From Levilactobacillus yonginensis (GTDB taxonomy: Bacteria; Bacillota; Bacilli; Lactobacillales; Lactobacillaceae): a stretch of 64,000 nt of DNA. The notes beneath the pieces were generated by a model. The model was not told the origin of the DNA and did no database searches. It saw only the letters and a program-made list of their open reading frames with translations. The position numbers were made by a program, and so were the translations under genes. Location of the stretch: NCBI RefSeq assembly GCF_964065165.1, contig NZ_OZ061549.1:1984001-2048000 (forward strand), written 5' to 3'. Shown here piece by piece: positions 7,697 to 17,118 of this stretch (position 1 is its first letter; the number at the start of each line of letters is the position of its first letter).

Positions 7697-9052
7697 ATGG
7701 ATACTAAAACAAGTTATTGGAAAGGCATCGACAAGATTCAATACGTCGGGCACTCAGATAAAAAGTCAGGCTTAGGGTTCCAGTACTACAACCCAGAAGA
7801 AGTTATTGGCGGTAAGAAAATGAAGGATTGGTTACGGTTCGCCGTAGCTTACTGGCACACATTCGATCAACGTTTGGTTGACCCATTCGGTGATGGAACT
7901 GCCCAACGTCCTTACGACAAGTACACAGATCCAATGGACTTGGCTTTAGCCAAGGTTGATGCTGCATTTGAATTTTACGACAAATTAGGTGTAGATTACC
8001 TTTGCTTCCACGATCGTGACTTAGCTCCAGAAGGCGACACTTTACGTGAAACCAACGCTAACTTGGACAAAGTCGTTGACAAGATCGTTGAATACCAAAA
8101 GACGAGTGGCATGAAGGTTCTGTGGAACACGTCAAACATGTTCACGAACCCTCGCTTCGTTGAAGGGGCTGCTACTTCTCCTTACGCTGACATCTTTGCT
8201 TACTGTGCCGCTCAATTGAAGCACAGTTTGGAAATTGGTAAGCGCGTTGGCTCCGAAAACTATGTCTTCTGGGGTGGCCGTGAAGGTTACGAATCACTCT
8301 GGAACACGAACATGAAGGAAGAACAAGAACATGCTGCTAAGTTCTTCCACATGGCTAAGGACTACGCTAACGAAATTGGCTTCGATGCACAAATGTTGCT
8401 CGAACCAAAGCCTAAGGAACCAACGACTCACCAATACGACTTCGATGCCGCAACCACCATTGCCTTCATGAAGGAATATGGTTTGGACAAAGACTTCAAG
8501 TTGAACTTGGAAGGTAACCACGCTAACTTAGCTGGTCACACTTACCAACACGAAATCCGGACTGCCCGTGAAGCAGGTCTGTTAGGTTCATTGGATGCCA
8601 ACCAAGGCGACAAGCTGATCGGCTGGGATATTGATGAATACCCATCTAACCTGTACGAAACGACTGCTGCTATGTACGAAGTTGTTGAAAATGGTAGTAT
8701 TGGCCCTCGCGGTGGGTTGAACTTCGATGCTAAGCCTCGTCGTTCATCATTTGCCCCAGAAGACCTCTTCTACGGCCACATCGTAGGTATGGACAGCTTT
8801 GCTGCCGGCTTACGGGTTGCTGTTGCTATGAAGGAAGACGGCTTCTTAGACAACTTGAAGAAGGACCGTTACAGTTCATACGAATCCGGTATCGGTGCTG
8901 ATATCGAAAGCGGCAAGGCAGACTTCAAGTCCCTTGAAAAGTACGCTATCGACAAGCCACAATCAGAATTGATTGCTGCTACGCACTCTGACCACTTGGA
9001 AGAAGTCAAGGATACGATCAACCATTACATCATTGACACTCTGAGCAAGTAA
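7697..9052 (+). CDS. xylA: Xylose isomerase
   Basis: 451-residue cytosolic enzyme converting D-xylose to D-xylulose with two divalent metals; length fits class II xylose isomerases. Recognisable segments are the catalytic His/Asp region [21 protein letters not shown], the metal ligands in [17 protein letters not shown] and [13 protein letters not shown], and NFDAKPRR. The ATG follows AGGAGGG by 9 nt. Its strong promoter carries cre and XylR sites, and a strong terminator follows, so xylA is apparently not cotranscribed with xylB. Codon use is biased to common codons, consistent with high expression. Confidence 0.97.
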   Translation: MDTKTSYWKGIDKIQYVGHSDKKSGLGFQYYNPEEVIGGKKMKDWLRFAVAYWHTFDQRLVDPFGDGTAQRPYDKYTDPMDLALAKVDAAFEFYDKLGVDYLCFHDRDLAPEGDTLRETNANLDKVVDKIVEYQKTSGMKVLWNTSNMFTNPRFVEGAATSPYADIFAYCAAQLKHSLEIGKRVGSENYVFWGGREGYESLWNTNMKEEQEHAAKFFHMAKDYANEIGFDAQMLLEPKPKEPTTHQYDFDAATTIAFMKEYGLDKDFKLNLEGNHANLAGHTYQHEIRTAREAGLLGSLDANQGDKLIGWDIDEYPSNLYETTAAMYEVVENGSIGPRGGLNFDAKPRRSSFAPEDLFYGHIVGMDSFAAGLRVAVAMKEDGFLDNLKKDRYSSYESGIGADIESGKADFKSLEKYAIDKPQSELIAATHSDHLEEVKDTINHYIIDTLSK

Positions 9053-9084
9053 TCTCGGACTTTGTGAAAATAAATATCATATAG

Positions 9085-9120
9085 AATGGCGGACGGACGG
9101 TGTGTTCGTCCGCCATTTTT
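9085..9120 (+). terminator. Terminator of xylA
   Basis: 11-bp stem AATGGCGGACG/CGTCCGCCATT followed by T5. It separates xylA from xylB. Confidence 0.92.
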
Positions 9121-9139
9121 ATGCTTGTGATTTGCGGTT

Positions 9140-9316
9140 AACGCGCTGCCGCCAGCTACTGCGCTGTGGGCAACCTTTTCAGCCAAAGTGCGGTCTGAAA
9201 AGGCACGAGAGAACCCCGCCTAACCCGCGCGTTTCCCTCGTGGCCCGTGGTCTAAGCTAGCTAAGAATGCTAGTTAATACCACCGTCACTGCACAGTAAC
9301 TGCCGGTCTCCGGCTC
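9140..9316 (+). repeat. Structured intergenic element, copy E (plus orientation)
   Basis: One of seven complete copies of a family that folds as a closing stem holding hairpins. Closing arms CAGCTACTGCGCTGTG (from 9153) and CACTGCACAGTAACTG (to 9302) pair with three mismatches. Hairpin P2 is TTTTCAG-CC-aaagtgc-GG-T-CTGAAAA. P3 holds the loop CTAACCC. P4 has outer arms GTGGT/ACCAC and inner GCTAGC/GCTAGT. It lies between the xylA terminator and xylB, facing copy J. Confidence 0.75.
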
Positions 9317-9508
9317 TAAATGGTGTCAAGGTGGCATCAGAATAGCGTGGCATTATTGGGTTAGGATTCATGAGCGTCAGAAATAGGCAACGCAACTCAC
9401 GTAATCTATCTGAAGCAATAACTGTTTAACATAATTAGGATAACCAAACGAATAGATGGCTAGGTCCAGTTTCACTAGCGGATTGGTAATGGTATGTTGC
9501 CAGTAGTT

Positions 9509-9690
9509 AGCTGGAGGCGGAGACGGGTCACGCAGTGTCGATGTTCTTAGTGGCGGTTTTTGCCGCTTAGAACATGGGCCGCACTTGGTGACCCACGGTT
9601 CTGGTGGGGCGCCAAGTCGCCGCGGAAGACCGTTCTGTGGCTTCCGGGGTTGCCCCACAGTGTGACCCGTCTCCACCGGAAGCGGCCTCA
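9509..9690 (-). repeat. Structured intergenic element, copy J (minus orientation)
   Basis: The best-preserved three-hairpin copy, read on the minus strand. Closing arms GGAGACGGGTCACACTGTG and CACTGCGTGACCCGTCTCC pair at 17 of 19 positions. P2 is CGGAAG-CC-n7-GG-T-CTTCCG. P3 pairs ACTTGG with CCAAGT. P4 is ATGTTCTAA-GCGG-n6-CCGC-cac-TAAGAACAT. Flanks are GGCCGCTTCCGG at one end and CGCCTCCAGCTA at the other. Its end lies 20 nt before the xylB ribosome site. Between copies E and J (9317-9508) I see no gene and no promoter. Confidence 0.8.
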
Positions 9691-9719
9691 ACCACTAAAA
9701 TATTTAGGAGGAATGACCG

Positions 9720-11231
9720 ATGGGGAAGTATGTACTCGGTGTTGACCTAGGGACCAGTGCCGTTAAGGTGTCGGCCTTAGACCACAGTGGGCAAATTGTC
9801 GCCCAAGAAAGTTTTGACTATGATTTGATTCAAAAGAAGCCTGGCTATAACGAACAGAACCCAGAGGACTGGGTTTCTGGAACAACGGTGGCGATTGTGC
9901 GGTTGATTTTAAACGATCACTTAGATGCCGCTGACATTGAAGGCCTGAGTTATTCTGGACAAATGCACGGGATGGTTCTGCTTGACGAAAATAAGAAAGT
10001 TTTACGTCCCGCTATTTTGTGGAACGATACGCGGACCACGCCACAACGTGAAGAAATTGAAGCCAAGATGGGCGACGAATTTGTCGACATCACTGGGAAC
10101 CAACCCCTCGAAGGCTTTACACTGACGAAATTACTTTGGGTCAAAGAAAATGAACCTGACATTTGGGCTAAGGCTAAGTACTTTGTCCTGCCTAAAGACT
10201 ACGTTCGTTACCGCATGACGGGTAACCTGGCCATGGACTATTCAGATGCGACTGGGACCGTTCTCCTTGACGTTGCGAAGGGTGAATGGAGCCAGAAGAT
10301 TTGTGATACCTTTGATATCCCGATGAGCATGTGCCCACCTTTGATCAAGTCCGTTGACTTTGCTGGGACGGTTACGCCGGCCTACGCCGAATTCTCTGGA
10401 TTGACCACGGCCACTAAGGTCTATGGTGGTGCCGCTGATAACGCTGCTGGTGCCGTTGGTGCCGGAATTTTGCACCCGAACATGGTTCTGTCCAGTATTG
10501 GGACGTCTGGGGTTGTTCTGAAGTATGAAGACACGGCTGACGTGAACTATCACGGTGTCGTGCAGTTTGAAGACCACGCCATTCCCGACAAGTACTACTC
10601 TATGGGGGTCACTCTGGCAGCCGGTTATTCTTTGAGCTGGTTCAAGAAGACTTTCGCTCCAGAAGCTGATTTCACGGACTTTGTGGCCAGTGCAGCTAAA
10701 AGTACTGTTGGTGCTAATGGGCTACTCTACACGCCTTATATCGTGGGTGAACGGGCGCCATACGCCGACGCTGACATCCGGGGGAGCTTTACCGGGGTCG
10801 ATGGCACCCACAAGCGCTATGACTTCGTGCGGGCCGTTCTGGAGGGTATCGTCTTCTCATTCCGGGATCTCTTTGACATCTACGAAGAAAATGGTGGCGA
10901 TTTTGATACGGTCGTTTCCATTGGTGGTGGGGCCAAGAGTCCGCTCTGGCTGCAAATTCAAGCCGACATCTTTAACCGTAAAGTTGTCAGTTTGACGAAT
11001 GAACAGGGACCAGGGATGGGGGCCGCCATGATTGCTGCCACCGGTCTCGGCTGGTTTGACTCCCTACAAGACTGTGCCGAAACCTTCGTACACTTTGGCA
11101 AGGCTTACGAACCAAATCCTGAGAACGCTAAGAAGTACGCTAAGATGCACAAAATCTACAAGCAGGTCTACCAACAGACCAAGTCGATCAGTGCGCAATT
11201 ACTGGATTACCGGCGCGAAGAGCTTAACTAG
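9720..11231 (+). CDS. xylB: Xylulokinase
   Basis: 503-residue FGGY-family kinase phosphorylating D-xylulose to D-xylulose 5-phosphate, which enters the phosphoketolase pathway. Seen: phosphate-1 motif [13 protein letters not shown] at residues 4-16, the sugar-binding [11 protein letters not shown], the catalytic Asp region [13 protein letters not shown], and the adenosine motif [11 protein letters not shown] with [13 protein letters not shown]. The start ATG at 9720 follows TAGGAGGAATGACCG. Unusually, 667 nt separate it from xylA, filled by a terminator and two facing structured elements. I find no cre box, XylR operator or clear promoter directly upstream. A terminator follows. Confidence 0.96.
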   Translation: MGKYVLGVDLGTSAVKVSALDHSGQIVAQESFDYDLIQKKPGYNEQNPEDWVSGTTVAIVRLILNDHLDAADIEGLSYSGQMHGMVLLDENKKVLRPAILWNDTRTTPQREEIEAKMGDEFVDITGNQPLEGFTLTKLLWVKENEPDIWAKAKYFVLPKDYVRYRMTGNLAMDYSDATGTVLLDVAKGEWSQKICDTFDIPMSMCPPLIKSVDFAGTVTPAYAEFSGLTTATKVYGGAADNAAGAVGAGILHPNMVLSSIGTSGVVLKYEDTADVNYHGVVQFEDHAIPDKYYSMGVTLAAGYSLSWFKKTFAPEADFTDFVASAAKSTVGANGLLYTPYIVGERAPYADADIRGSFTGVDGTHKRYDFVRAVLEGIVFSFRDLFDIYEENGGDFDTVVSIGGGAKSPLWLQIQADIFNRKVVSLTNEQGPGMGAAMIAATGLGWFDSLQDCAETFVHFGKAYEPNPENAKKYAKMHKIYKQVYQQTKSISAQLLDYRREELN

Positions 11232-11271
11232 CGAGAGGCTTTTCATCAATGAAATGCAAGTAATCTGATAG

Positions 11272-11303
11272 AAAAACTCGGTAAAATGCCGAGTTTTTTT
11301 TAT
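11272..11303 (+). terminator. Terminator of xylB
   Basis: AAAAACTCGG/CCGAGTTTTT with a 7-nt loop and a run of T to 11301. Confidence 0.92.
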
Positions 11304-11310
11304 TTTCCTA

Positions 11311-11380
11311 AGAAAACGCTTCCAAAACGGTTTGAACCATGTTATTATATGCACATGGTTGGTTGAACCAATCAACCAAC
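11311..11380 (+). promoter_or_regulatory. xylT1 promoter with cre box and XylR operator
   Basis: cre AGAAAACGCTTCCA (11311-11324) covers the -35 TTCCAA (11320-11325); 17-nt spacer; -10 TATTAT (11343-11348). The operator GTTGGTTG-aaccaat-CAACCAAC (11358-11380) is a perfect palindrome with 7-nt spacing and follows the -10 box. Confidence 0.85.
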
Positions 11381-11484
11381 AACAGTTAAAAACACCAACT
11401 TACACTTACATCTTCAGCTATACTTCGTCACATACACTGCCACTTTAGAATTTTACGGTGAAAGCCGCATAAGGAGCGATATCT

Positions 11485-12858
11485 ATGCGAAAAGTTTCGA
11501 CCGGATTTGTTTATTTCTTCGGGGCTTTGGGTGGATTACTATTCGGTTACGATACCGGGGTAATTTCCGGAGCCATTTTATTTATTCAAAAGCAGATGAA
11601 CCTGGGTTCTTGGCAACAAGGCTGGGTCGTCAGTGCCGTTTTGTTGGGGGCCATCTTAGGGGCTGCCATCATCGGACCATCCTCTGACCGTTATGGTCGG
11701 CGAAAGCTACTGCTATTATCAGCAATTATTTTCTTCGTGGGGGCCTTGGGCTCCGCGTTCTCACCAGAGTTTTGGACATTAATTATTTCACGGGTCGTCC
11801 TCGGGATGGCCGTTGGGGCTGCATCAGCCTTGATTCCAACTTACTTAGCTGAACTATCACCCGCTGACAAACGGGGGACGATGTCCAGCCTGTTCCAACT
11901 GATGGTGATGACCGGGATTCTGTTAGCCTACATCACCAACTACGGTTTTGCCGGCTTCTACACCGGCTGGCGTTGGATGTTAGGGTTTGCCGCACTTCCT
12001 GCCGCAATCCTGTTCTTAGGTGGGTTGATCTTACCTGAAAGTCCACGTTTCTTGGTTAAAACGGGTCACAGTGACCACGCTCGTCAAATCTTGGACACCA
12101 TGAACAAGCACAACACGTCCGTGGTTGACAAAGAATTAGCGCAAATTGAAGAACAAGCTAAGATGAAGAACGGCGGCTGGAAAGAACTCTTTGGCCTGAT
12201 GGTTCGTCCTTCATTGACGATTGGTATTGGTCTGGCTATTTTCCAACAAGTCATGGGTTGTAACACGGTTCTGTACTACGCACCAACTATCTTTACTGAC
12301 GTTGGTTTCGGGGTCAACGCAGCCCTGTTAGCCCACATCGGTATCGGGATCTTTAACGTGATTGTTACTGCGATTGCCGTAATGATCATGGATAAGATCG
12401 ACCGTAAGAAGATGTTGAACATTGGTGCCGTTGGGATGGGGATTTCCCTGTTCGTTATGAGTCTCGGGATGAAGTTCTCCGGTGGTTCTCAAACCGCAGC
12501 CATCATCTCCGTTATCGCCTTGACCATCTACATTGCTTTCTTCTCCGCAACCTGGGGTCCCGTAATGTGGGTTATGATTGGTGAAGTCTTCCCACTGAAC
12601 ATTCGTGGGTTAGGGAACTCCTTTGCTAGTGTGATCAACTGGACCGCTAACATGATCGTTTCCTTAACTTTCCCATCTCTGTTAGACTTCTTCGGTACTG
12701 GTAGTTTGTTTATCGGTTACGGGATTCTCTGCTTTGCTTCTATCTGGTTCGTTCAAAAGAAGGTCTTCGAAACTCGGAACCGTTCTTTGGAAGATATCGA
12801 AGCAACCTTGCGTTCTAAGGCGGACGAAAAAGAAGCTAGCCTGAACGCTGCGAAATAA
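11485..12858 (+). CDS. xylT: D-xylose:H+ symporter, MFS sugar porter (copy 1)
   Basis: 457-residue, 12-helix sugar porter importing xylose with protons. Visible sugar-porter signatures: GGLLFGYDTGVISGA after helix 1, DRYGRRK between helices 2 and 3, PESPRFLVK before the central loop, QQVMGCNTVLYYAPTIF in helix 7, DRKKML, and ETRNRSLEDIE after helix 12. Length and sequence match the known L. brevis XylT. The start ATG follows AAGGAG. It has its own promoter, cre box and XylR operator and its own terminator. A close paralog lies 326 nt downstream in the same orientation. Confidence 0.93.
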   Translation: MRKVSTGFVYFFGALGGLLFGYDTGVISGAILFIQKQMNLGSWQQGWVVSAVLLGAILGAAIIGPSSDRYGRRKLLLLSAIIFFVGALGSAFSPEFWTLIISRVVLGMAVGAASALIPTYLAELSPADKRGTMSSLFQLMVMTGILLAYITNYGFAGFYTGWRWMLGFAALPAAILFLGGLILPESPRFLVKTGHSDHARQILDTMNKHNTSVVDKELAQIEEQAKMKNGGWKELFGLMVRPSLTIGIGLAIFQQVMGCNTVLYYAPTIFTDVGFGVNAALLAHIGIGIFNVIVTAIAVMIMDKIDRKKMLNIGAVGMGISLFVMSLGMKFSGGSQTAAIISVIALTIYIAFFSATWGPVMWVMIGEVFPLNIRGLGNSFASVINWTANMIVSLTFPSLLDFFGTGSLFIGYGILCFASIWFVQKKVFETRNRSLEDIEATLRSKADEKEASLNAAK

Positions 12859-12878
12859 GTTAAGTATTTCCTTTGATT

Positions 12879-12921
12879 GCGAGAGGGCCATTCCTGCGAG
12901 GATGGCTTTCTCGTTTTTTTT
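12879..12921 (+). terminator. Terminator of xylT copy 1
   Basis: CGAGAGGGCCAT pairs with ATGGCTTTCTCG around a 10-nt loop and is followed by T8. It lies between the two xylT genes. Confidence 0.88.
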
Positions 12922-13047
12922 GTAAAAAATTTTAAAGTGACTTGGATTTATCAGTGGTGGTGAGAAACATAGGGTTTATAAGGAAAGTCACGAGATTGTG
13001 CTGCGAAACCGTTTACTCTGATTGCGAAAACCTTCACGAAATTCTGT

Positions 13048-13116
13048 AGGAAACGCTTTCAAAAATTTGATGAAAGTGCTATCATAGCTTTTAGTTGGTT
13101 GTAGCAATCAACCAAC
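13048..13116 (+). promoter_or_regulatory. xylT2 promoter with cre box and XylR operator
   Basis: cre AGGAAACGCTTTCA (13048-13061) overlaps the -35 TTTCAA (13057-13062); 17-nt spacer; -10 TATCAT (13080-13085). The operator GTTGGTTG-tagcaat-CAACCAAC (13094-13116) is perfect and has the same 7-nt spacing as at xylA and xylT1. Confidence 0.85.
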
Positions 13117-13183
13117 ATCAGATGTGCCAACTTACATATTGCAAAAAATTATGCGGCGACGAACTGTCAAAGGAAGTAAGAAC

Positions 13184-14560
13184 ATGCGAAAAGTTTCAAC
13201 TGGCTTTGTTTACTTCTTCGGCGCCCTTGGGGGTCTCCTCTTTGGGTATGATACCGGGGTAATTTCAGGAGCAATTCTGTTTATCCAGAAACAAATGAGT
13301 TTGGGGTCTTGGCAACAAGGCTGGGTCGTTAGTGCCGTACTATTAGGTGCCATCTTAGGTGCCGCTATCATTGGACCATCCTCTGACCGTTTTGGTCGGC
13401 GGAAGTTGTTGCTGCTTTCAGCTATTATTTTCTTGGTCGGTGCTTTAGGGTCTGCCTTTTCACCAGAGTTCTGGACATTGATTATTTCCCGGATCATCTT
13501 GGGGATGGCCGTTGGGGCTGCCTCTGCTTTGATTCCAACGTACCTGGCCGAATTGGCACCTGCTGATAAGCGGGGGACCGTTTCTAGCCTGTTCCAACTG
13601 ATGGTCATGACGGGGATTCTGTTGGCTTACATCACCAACTACAGTTTTTCTGGCATGTACACCGGCTGGCGTTGGATGTTGGGGTTCGCTGCGATTCCAG
13701 CGGCTCTGCTGTTCATTGGTGGGTTGGTCCTACCAGAAAGCCCACGGTTCTTGGTTAAGTCAGGCCACATGGCTGAAGCACGTGAGGTGCTGGATACCAT
13801 GAACAAGCATGACCAAGCCGCCGTTGATAAGGAAGTTGCCCAAATTGAAGAATCAGCCAAGATCGTCAGTGGTGGTTGGAAGGAACTCTTCAGTAAGATG
13901 GTTCGCCCTTCATTGACCATTGGCTTTGGGTTAGCGATTTTCCAACAAGTTATGGGATGTAACACCGTGCTGTACTACGCGCCAACCATCTTTACGGATG
14001 TTGGTTTCGGGGTTTCCGCCGCACTGTTAGCCCACATTGGTATCGGGATTTTCAACGTGATCGTGACGGCCGTTGCTGTAACGATTATGGATAAGATTGA
14101 CCGTAAGAAGATGTTGATCATTGGGGCGATTGGGATGGCCATCTCCCTGTTCGTTATGAGTCTGGGGATGAAGTTCTCCGGTGGTTCTCAAACCGCTGCT
14201 GTTATTTCCGTAATCGCTTTGACCATCTACATCGCTTTCTTCTCCGCAACTTGGGGCCCTGTCATGTGGGTTATGATTGGTGAGGTCTTCCCGTTGAATA
14301 TTCGTGGGTTAGGGAATTCATTCTCTAGTGTGATCAACTGGACCGCTAATATGATTGTTTCCTTAACGTTCCCATCCCTGTTAGACTTCTTCGGTACTGG
14401 GAGTTTGTTTATCGGTTACGGGATCCTCTGTTTGGCTTCCATCTGGTTTGTCCAAAAGAAAGTCTTCGAAACACGGAACCGTTCATTGGAAGACATCGAA
14501 GCAACCTTGCGTGCTAAGGCTGGCGAAGATGCTTCTAGCTTGAGCGCCGCACAAAAGTAA
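13184..14560 (+). CDS. xylT: D-xylose:H+ symporter, MFS sugar porter (copy 2)
   Basis: 458-residue paralog of the preceding transporter, nearly the same throughout (identical MRKVSTGFVYFFGALGG start and same sugar-porter motifs), with most differences in the central loop and the tail. The ATG at 13184 aligns with copy 1 and follows AAAGGAAG; an in-frame start 20 codons upstream is leader and covers no homologous sequence. It carries its own promoter, cre and operator, so this is a full duplication including control region. It may differ in affinity or sugar range; the sequence does not decide that. Confidence 0.92.
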   Translation: MRKVSTGFVYFFGALGGLLFGYDTGVISGAILFIQKQMSLGSWQQGWVVSAVLLGAILGAAIIGPSSDRFGRRKLLLLSAIIFLVGALGSAFSPEFWTLIISRIILGMAVGAASALIPTYLAELAPADKRGTVSSLFQLMVMTGILLAYITNYSFSGMYTGWRWMLGFAAIPAALLFIGGLVLPESPRFLVKSGHMAEAREVLDTMNKHDQAAVDKEVAQIEESAKIVSGGWKELFSKMVRPSLTIGFGLAIFQQVMGCNTVLYYAPTIFTDVGFGVSAALLAHIGIGIFNVIVTAVAVTIMDKIDRKKMLIIGAIGMAISLFVMSLGMKFSGGSQTAAVISVIALTIYIAFFSATWGPVMWVMIGEVFPLNIRGLGNSFSSVINWTANMIVSLTFPSLLDFFGTGSLFIGYGILCLASIWFVQKKVFETRNRSLEDIEATLRAKAGEDASSLSAAQK

Positions 14561-14643
14561 ACAGAAGTGGTGCCTGAGAAATTGCCAGTAACGCTATGAT
14601 TGGTTGATTTCCCAGCGTCCTATTTAAAATCAAGTGAAAGATT

Positions 14644-14677
14644 GAAGTCACTCCTGAGAGGGTGGCTTCTTTTTTTG
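14644..14677 (+). terminator. Terminator of xylT copy 2
   Basis: GAAGTCAC pairs with GTGGCTTC (one G-T) around a 10-nt loop, then T8. Confidence 0.88.
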
Positions 14678-14722
14678 AGTGAGGAAGGTTTGGTAGTTAA
14701 GGGATGTTATGAGCTGGTTTTG

Positions 14723-14811
14723 GCGGGAGCTTTGAGTCGAGCTGAAGGACCGTTCCTCTGGCCGAAAGCGGTCCCCACAGTCCACCCACTCCCTGCGAAC
14801 CGGAGGCGGCA
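14723..14811 (-). repeat. Structured intergenic element, remnant G (5' half only)
   Basis: On the minus strand it starts with the family left flank GCCGCCTCCGG, then a closing-stem left arm, then P2-like GGACCG...CGGTCC. The right half, including P4 and the right closing arm, is missing. It fills part of the 14561-14943 gap after the xylT2 terminator. Confidence 0.6.
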
Positions 14812-14943
14812 ATTATAGTTGCTAAAGTCGACCAAGGTTTAGTTAACAAACTACGTCTATTTGGATAAAAGGATTTCCGTTTAAGTCGTTAAGCACTTAA
14901 AGTTCAGTCGTATCAAAAAGACTTACTTTAAGGAGTGAAAGTT

Positions 14944-15723
14944 ATGGAAGAAAAAATGCGGGTTGCATTGGTTACTGGTGGCGGTCAAGGGATTGGGAAA
15001 GCGATAGCTATGCGACTGATCCACGATGGTTTTGCAGTCATGTTAGCAGACTTGAACTTAGAGAATGCACACTTAGTGGAGGAAGAGATTGAAGCTGCTG
15101 GTGGTCGGGCGGGTTCGATTCGGACCAACGTTGCCGACCGCGAAAGTGTCTTCAAGGCGGTCAACGCTGCCGTCGAAGAGTTTGGTGACCTGAACGTAAT
15201 GGTCAATAACGCTGGGCTTGGGCCAACCACGCCCATCGATACGATTACGTCAGAGCAATTTGATAAGGTCTACCGGGTCAATGCTGGTGGTGCTCTCTGG
15301 GGAATTCAGGCGGCTCACGCCAAGTTCCGCGAACTGGGTCATGGTGGGAAAATAATCTCCGCGTCCTCCCAAGCCGGTGTGGTGGGGAATCCTAATCTGG
15401 CCCTGTACAGTGGGACCAAATTTGCCATCAGAGGGATTACCCAGGTTGCTGCGCGCGACTTGGCAGCTGAGGGGATTACCGTCAACGCGTACGCGCCAGG
15501 AATCGTCAAAACGCCAATGATGTTTGATATTGCCCATCAGGTCGGTGAAAATGCCGGTGAGAGCGATGAGTGGGGGATGCAGACATTTGCCAAGGACATC
15601 GCGTTAGGCCGGCTAGAAGAGCCTGAGGATGTTGCCAACGTGGTCTCTTTCCTGGCGGGTCCTGATTCAAATTACATTACTGGGCAAACGATTGAAGTTG
15701 ATGGTGGGATGCAATTCCATTAG
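14944..15723 (+). CDS. butA: Acetoin/diacetyl reductase (meso-2,3-butanediol dehydrogenase), SDR family
   Basis: 259-residue short-chain dehydrogenase. The NAD-binding motif TGGGQGIG is at residues 13-20, the structural NNAG at about 90, the catalytic Ser in ISASSQAG and Tyr-x3-Lys in YSGTKFA. The segments [14 protein letters not shown] and [12 protein letters not shown] are typical of the BudC/ButA acetoin-reductase subgroup, which interconverts diacetyl, acetoin and 2,3-butanediol and recycles NADH. The ATG at 14944 sits 8 nt after AAGGAG; the GTG at 14935 overlaps that site. Monocistronic, followed by a terminator repeat. Confidence 0.87.
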   Translation: MEEKMRVALVTGGGQGIGKAIAMRLIHDGFAVMLADLNLENAHLVEEEIEAAGGRAGSIRTNVADRESVFKAVNAAVEEFGDLNVMVNNAGLGPTTPIDTITSEQFDKVYRVNAGGALWGIQAAHAKFRELGHGGKIISASSQAGVVGNPNLALYSGTKFAIRGITQVAARDLAAEGITVNAYAPGIVKTPMMFDIAHQVGENAGESDEWGMQTFAKDIALGRLEEPEDVANVVSFLAGPDSNYITGQTIEVDGGMQFH

Positions 15724-15745
15724 TATGAATCTTGGTAGAAATGAT

Positions 15746-15812
15746 AAGGGTTTGAGACTTTTGTCTCAAACCCTTATTGTGTTCTGAGCGTCTATCGTCG
15801 AAACGTGTGATT
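15746..15812 (+). repeat. Terminator-linked repeat, copy 2
   Basis: AAGGGTTTGAGAC-tttt-GTCTCAAACCCTT (15746-15775) is followed by the conserved tail TTCTGAGCGTCTATCGTCGA and AACGTGTGA. The second hairpin of longer copies is lost. It serves as terminator for the acetoin reductase gene and possibly for the convergent phosphatase gene. Confidence 0.75.
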
Positions 15813-15819
15813 AAACCAG

Positions 15820-17118
15820 CTACTGTTTAATTTTCACGACGTATTTTTTCAAGATCCACGCGGTGTGGTGATGGTGGTCTTGCACTTTTAGATACGTGGC
15901 TTTCTTACCGTTAATTTTGACGGTTTCCTGTTTGATGATTCGCCATTTAGTTTTAGCTGATTTGGAAGTCTTACCTTTGCTGTGCTTGAGATGAGCGTCT
16001 TTGAACCAGACCTTGTGGCCCTTTAACCGGTAGATGTAATTGGTGTGGCGTTTCTTAGTAACTGTAATCTTAACGGTCTTTTTCGCTTTCTTCGTTGGCT
16101 TGATGGTGTCGCCTTGGCCAGCCGCAGCGACGGTTGTAGCGGTAGAAGGCTTCGTCACTGGTGCAGGAGTCGCAGGCTTAGGCGTGCTGGGTGTTGGTGC
16201 AACGGGGACGCTAGGACTGGGCTTAGCCGTCGTATAGGTTGAACTGTAAGGTGTGTTTTTGCCATCAGTTGAGACCAGGTAGCGGGCTTTCAGTTGTTCA
16301 CGTTTGGCGACGGGGAAGTTCAGCTCGCGAGTCAGGTAGTTTGAAATATTGGTGTAGTTCTGTGAGATGACTTGGTAATATTCGTCGATCCAACTTTGCT
16401 TAACGGCTTCTCGGTCGTAGTAATAGTTGGACAACATGAAGTCGTCGACGGTCGTTTGTTTGTCCATACCCAGTGCGGAGAGGATGAGGACGGCCGCGAC
16501 TCCCGTCCGGTCTTTCCCAGTGACGCAGTGGAAGAGGGTGGCGCCTTGATTGGTTAATAAACGGTTTAGAAATTGGCGATAACCCGTAATGGCGTAGTAG
16601 CCTAACTCAAGGCGCGAGCCGTAAAAATCGCCATCACCTAGGCCGTGGTTGGCTGCGGCTTGGGGTCCGAAAATTGAGAGATAGGTGATGGGGGCTCCAG
16701 GAATGGCGGCGTCGGGTGAACCGGCCACTTGGCCAGGCGTCCGAAAGTCCACGACGTTTTTTACGTTGTAGTCGTGACTGAGGACAGTAACGTCGTGGTC
16801 GTCCAGCTTGTATAGCCGGTCCGAACGAATCAAAGCTTTGGGACGAATCTGCCATTTACCATCGGCAGTCTTAATGCCGCCCATGTCACGGGTGTTTTTG
16901 GTGCCACTGAGGACGATTCGGTGGTCGGGATTGGGCTTGGTTGGAACGACGTAGCTGGAGCGATTGGCGGAAGAAGATTTAGCAGAGTTAGCTTTGATCG
17001 TAGTTGGTTTAGTTGGTGCAGTCTGAGTGGCCGCGGACGCGGTTGGCACGATAACACCAGCCAGCAGGAGCGAAAGACAGAGAAGCTTAATTGATCGAGC
17101 AGTGACTGAGTGAGACAT
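15820..17118 (-). CDS. Secreted tyrosine/lipid phosphatase with C-terminal SH3-like domain
   Basis: 432 residues. An N-terminal signal peptide (about 1-29, ending TASA) is followed by a low-complexity Ser/Thr linker. A Y_phosphatase3 domain spans about 60-270, with the entry motif GTKNTRDMGGI, RSDRLY, and the P-loop HCVTGKDRTG that supplies the catalytic Cys and Arg. A Pro/Thr/Ala-rich spacer and a basic C-terminal domain follow (YRLKGHKVWFKDAHLKH ... ILKKYVVKIKQ), resembling the SH3-like wall-binding modules of lactobacilli. So it is probably an extracellular, wall-retained phosphatase. The ATG follows GGGAGGAATTACC. A cytosolic relative lies at 37199. Confidence 0.85.
   Translation of the reverse strand: MSHSVTARSIKLLCLSLLLAGVIVPTASAATQTAPTKPTTIKANSAKSSSANRSSYVVPTKPNPDHRIVLSGTKNTRDMGGIKTADGKWQIRPKALIRSDRLYKLDDHDVTVLSHDYNVKNVVDFRTPGQVAGSPDAAIPGAPITYLSIFGPQAAANHGLGDGDFYGSRLELGYYAITGYRQFLNRLLTNQGATLFHCVTGKDRTGVAAVLILSALGMDKQTTVDDFMLSNYYYDREAVKQSWIDEYYQVISQNYTNISNYLTRELNFPVAKREQLKARYLVSTDGKNTPYSSTYTTAKPSPSVPVAPTPSTPKPATPAPVTKPSTATTVAAAGQGDTIKPTKKAKKTVKITVTKKRHTNYIYRLKGHKVWFKDAHLKHSKGKTSKSAKTKWRIIKQETVKINGKKATYLKVQDHHHHTAWILKKYVVKIKQ

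Noticed and set aside
9377..9691. 104-residue minus-strand frame between xylA and xylB
   Set aside because: It runs through structured element J; composition is proline- and arginine-rich as in shadow frames and no ribosome site precedes it.
14600..14818. 72-residue frame after xylT copy 2
   Set aside because: Crosses the xylT2 terminator and element remnant G; not coding-like.
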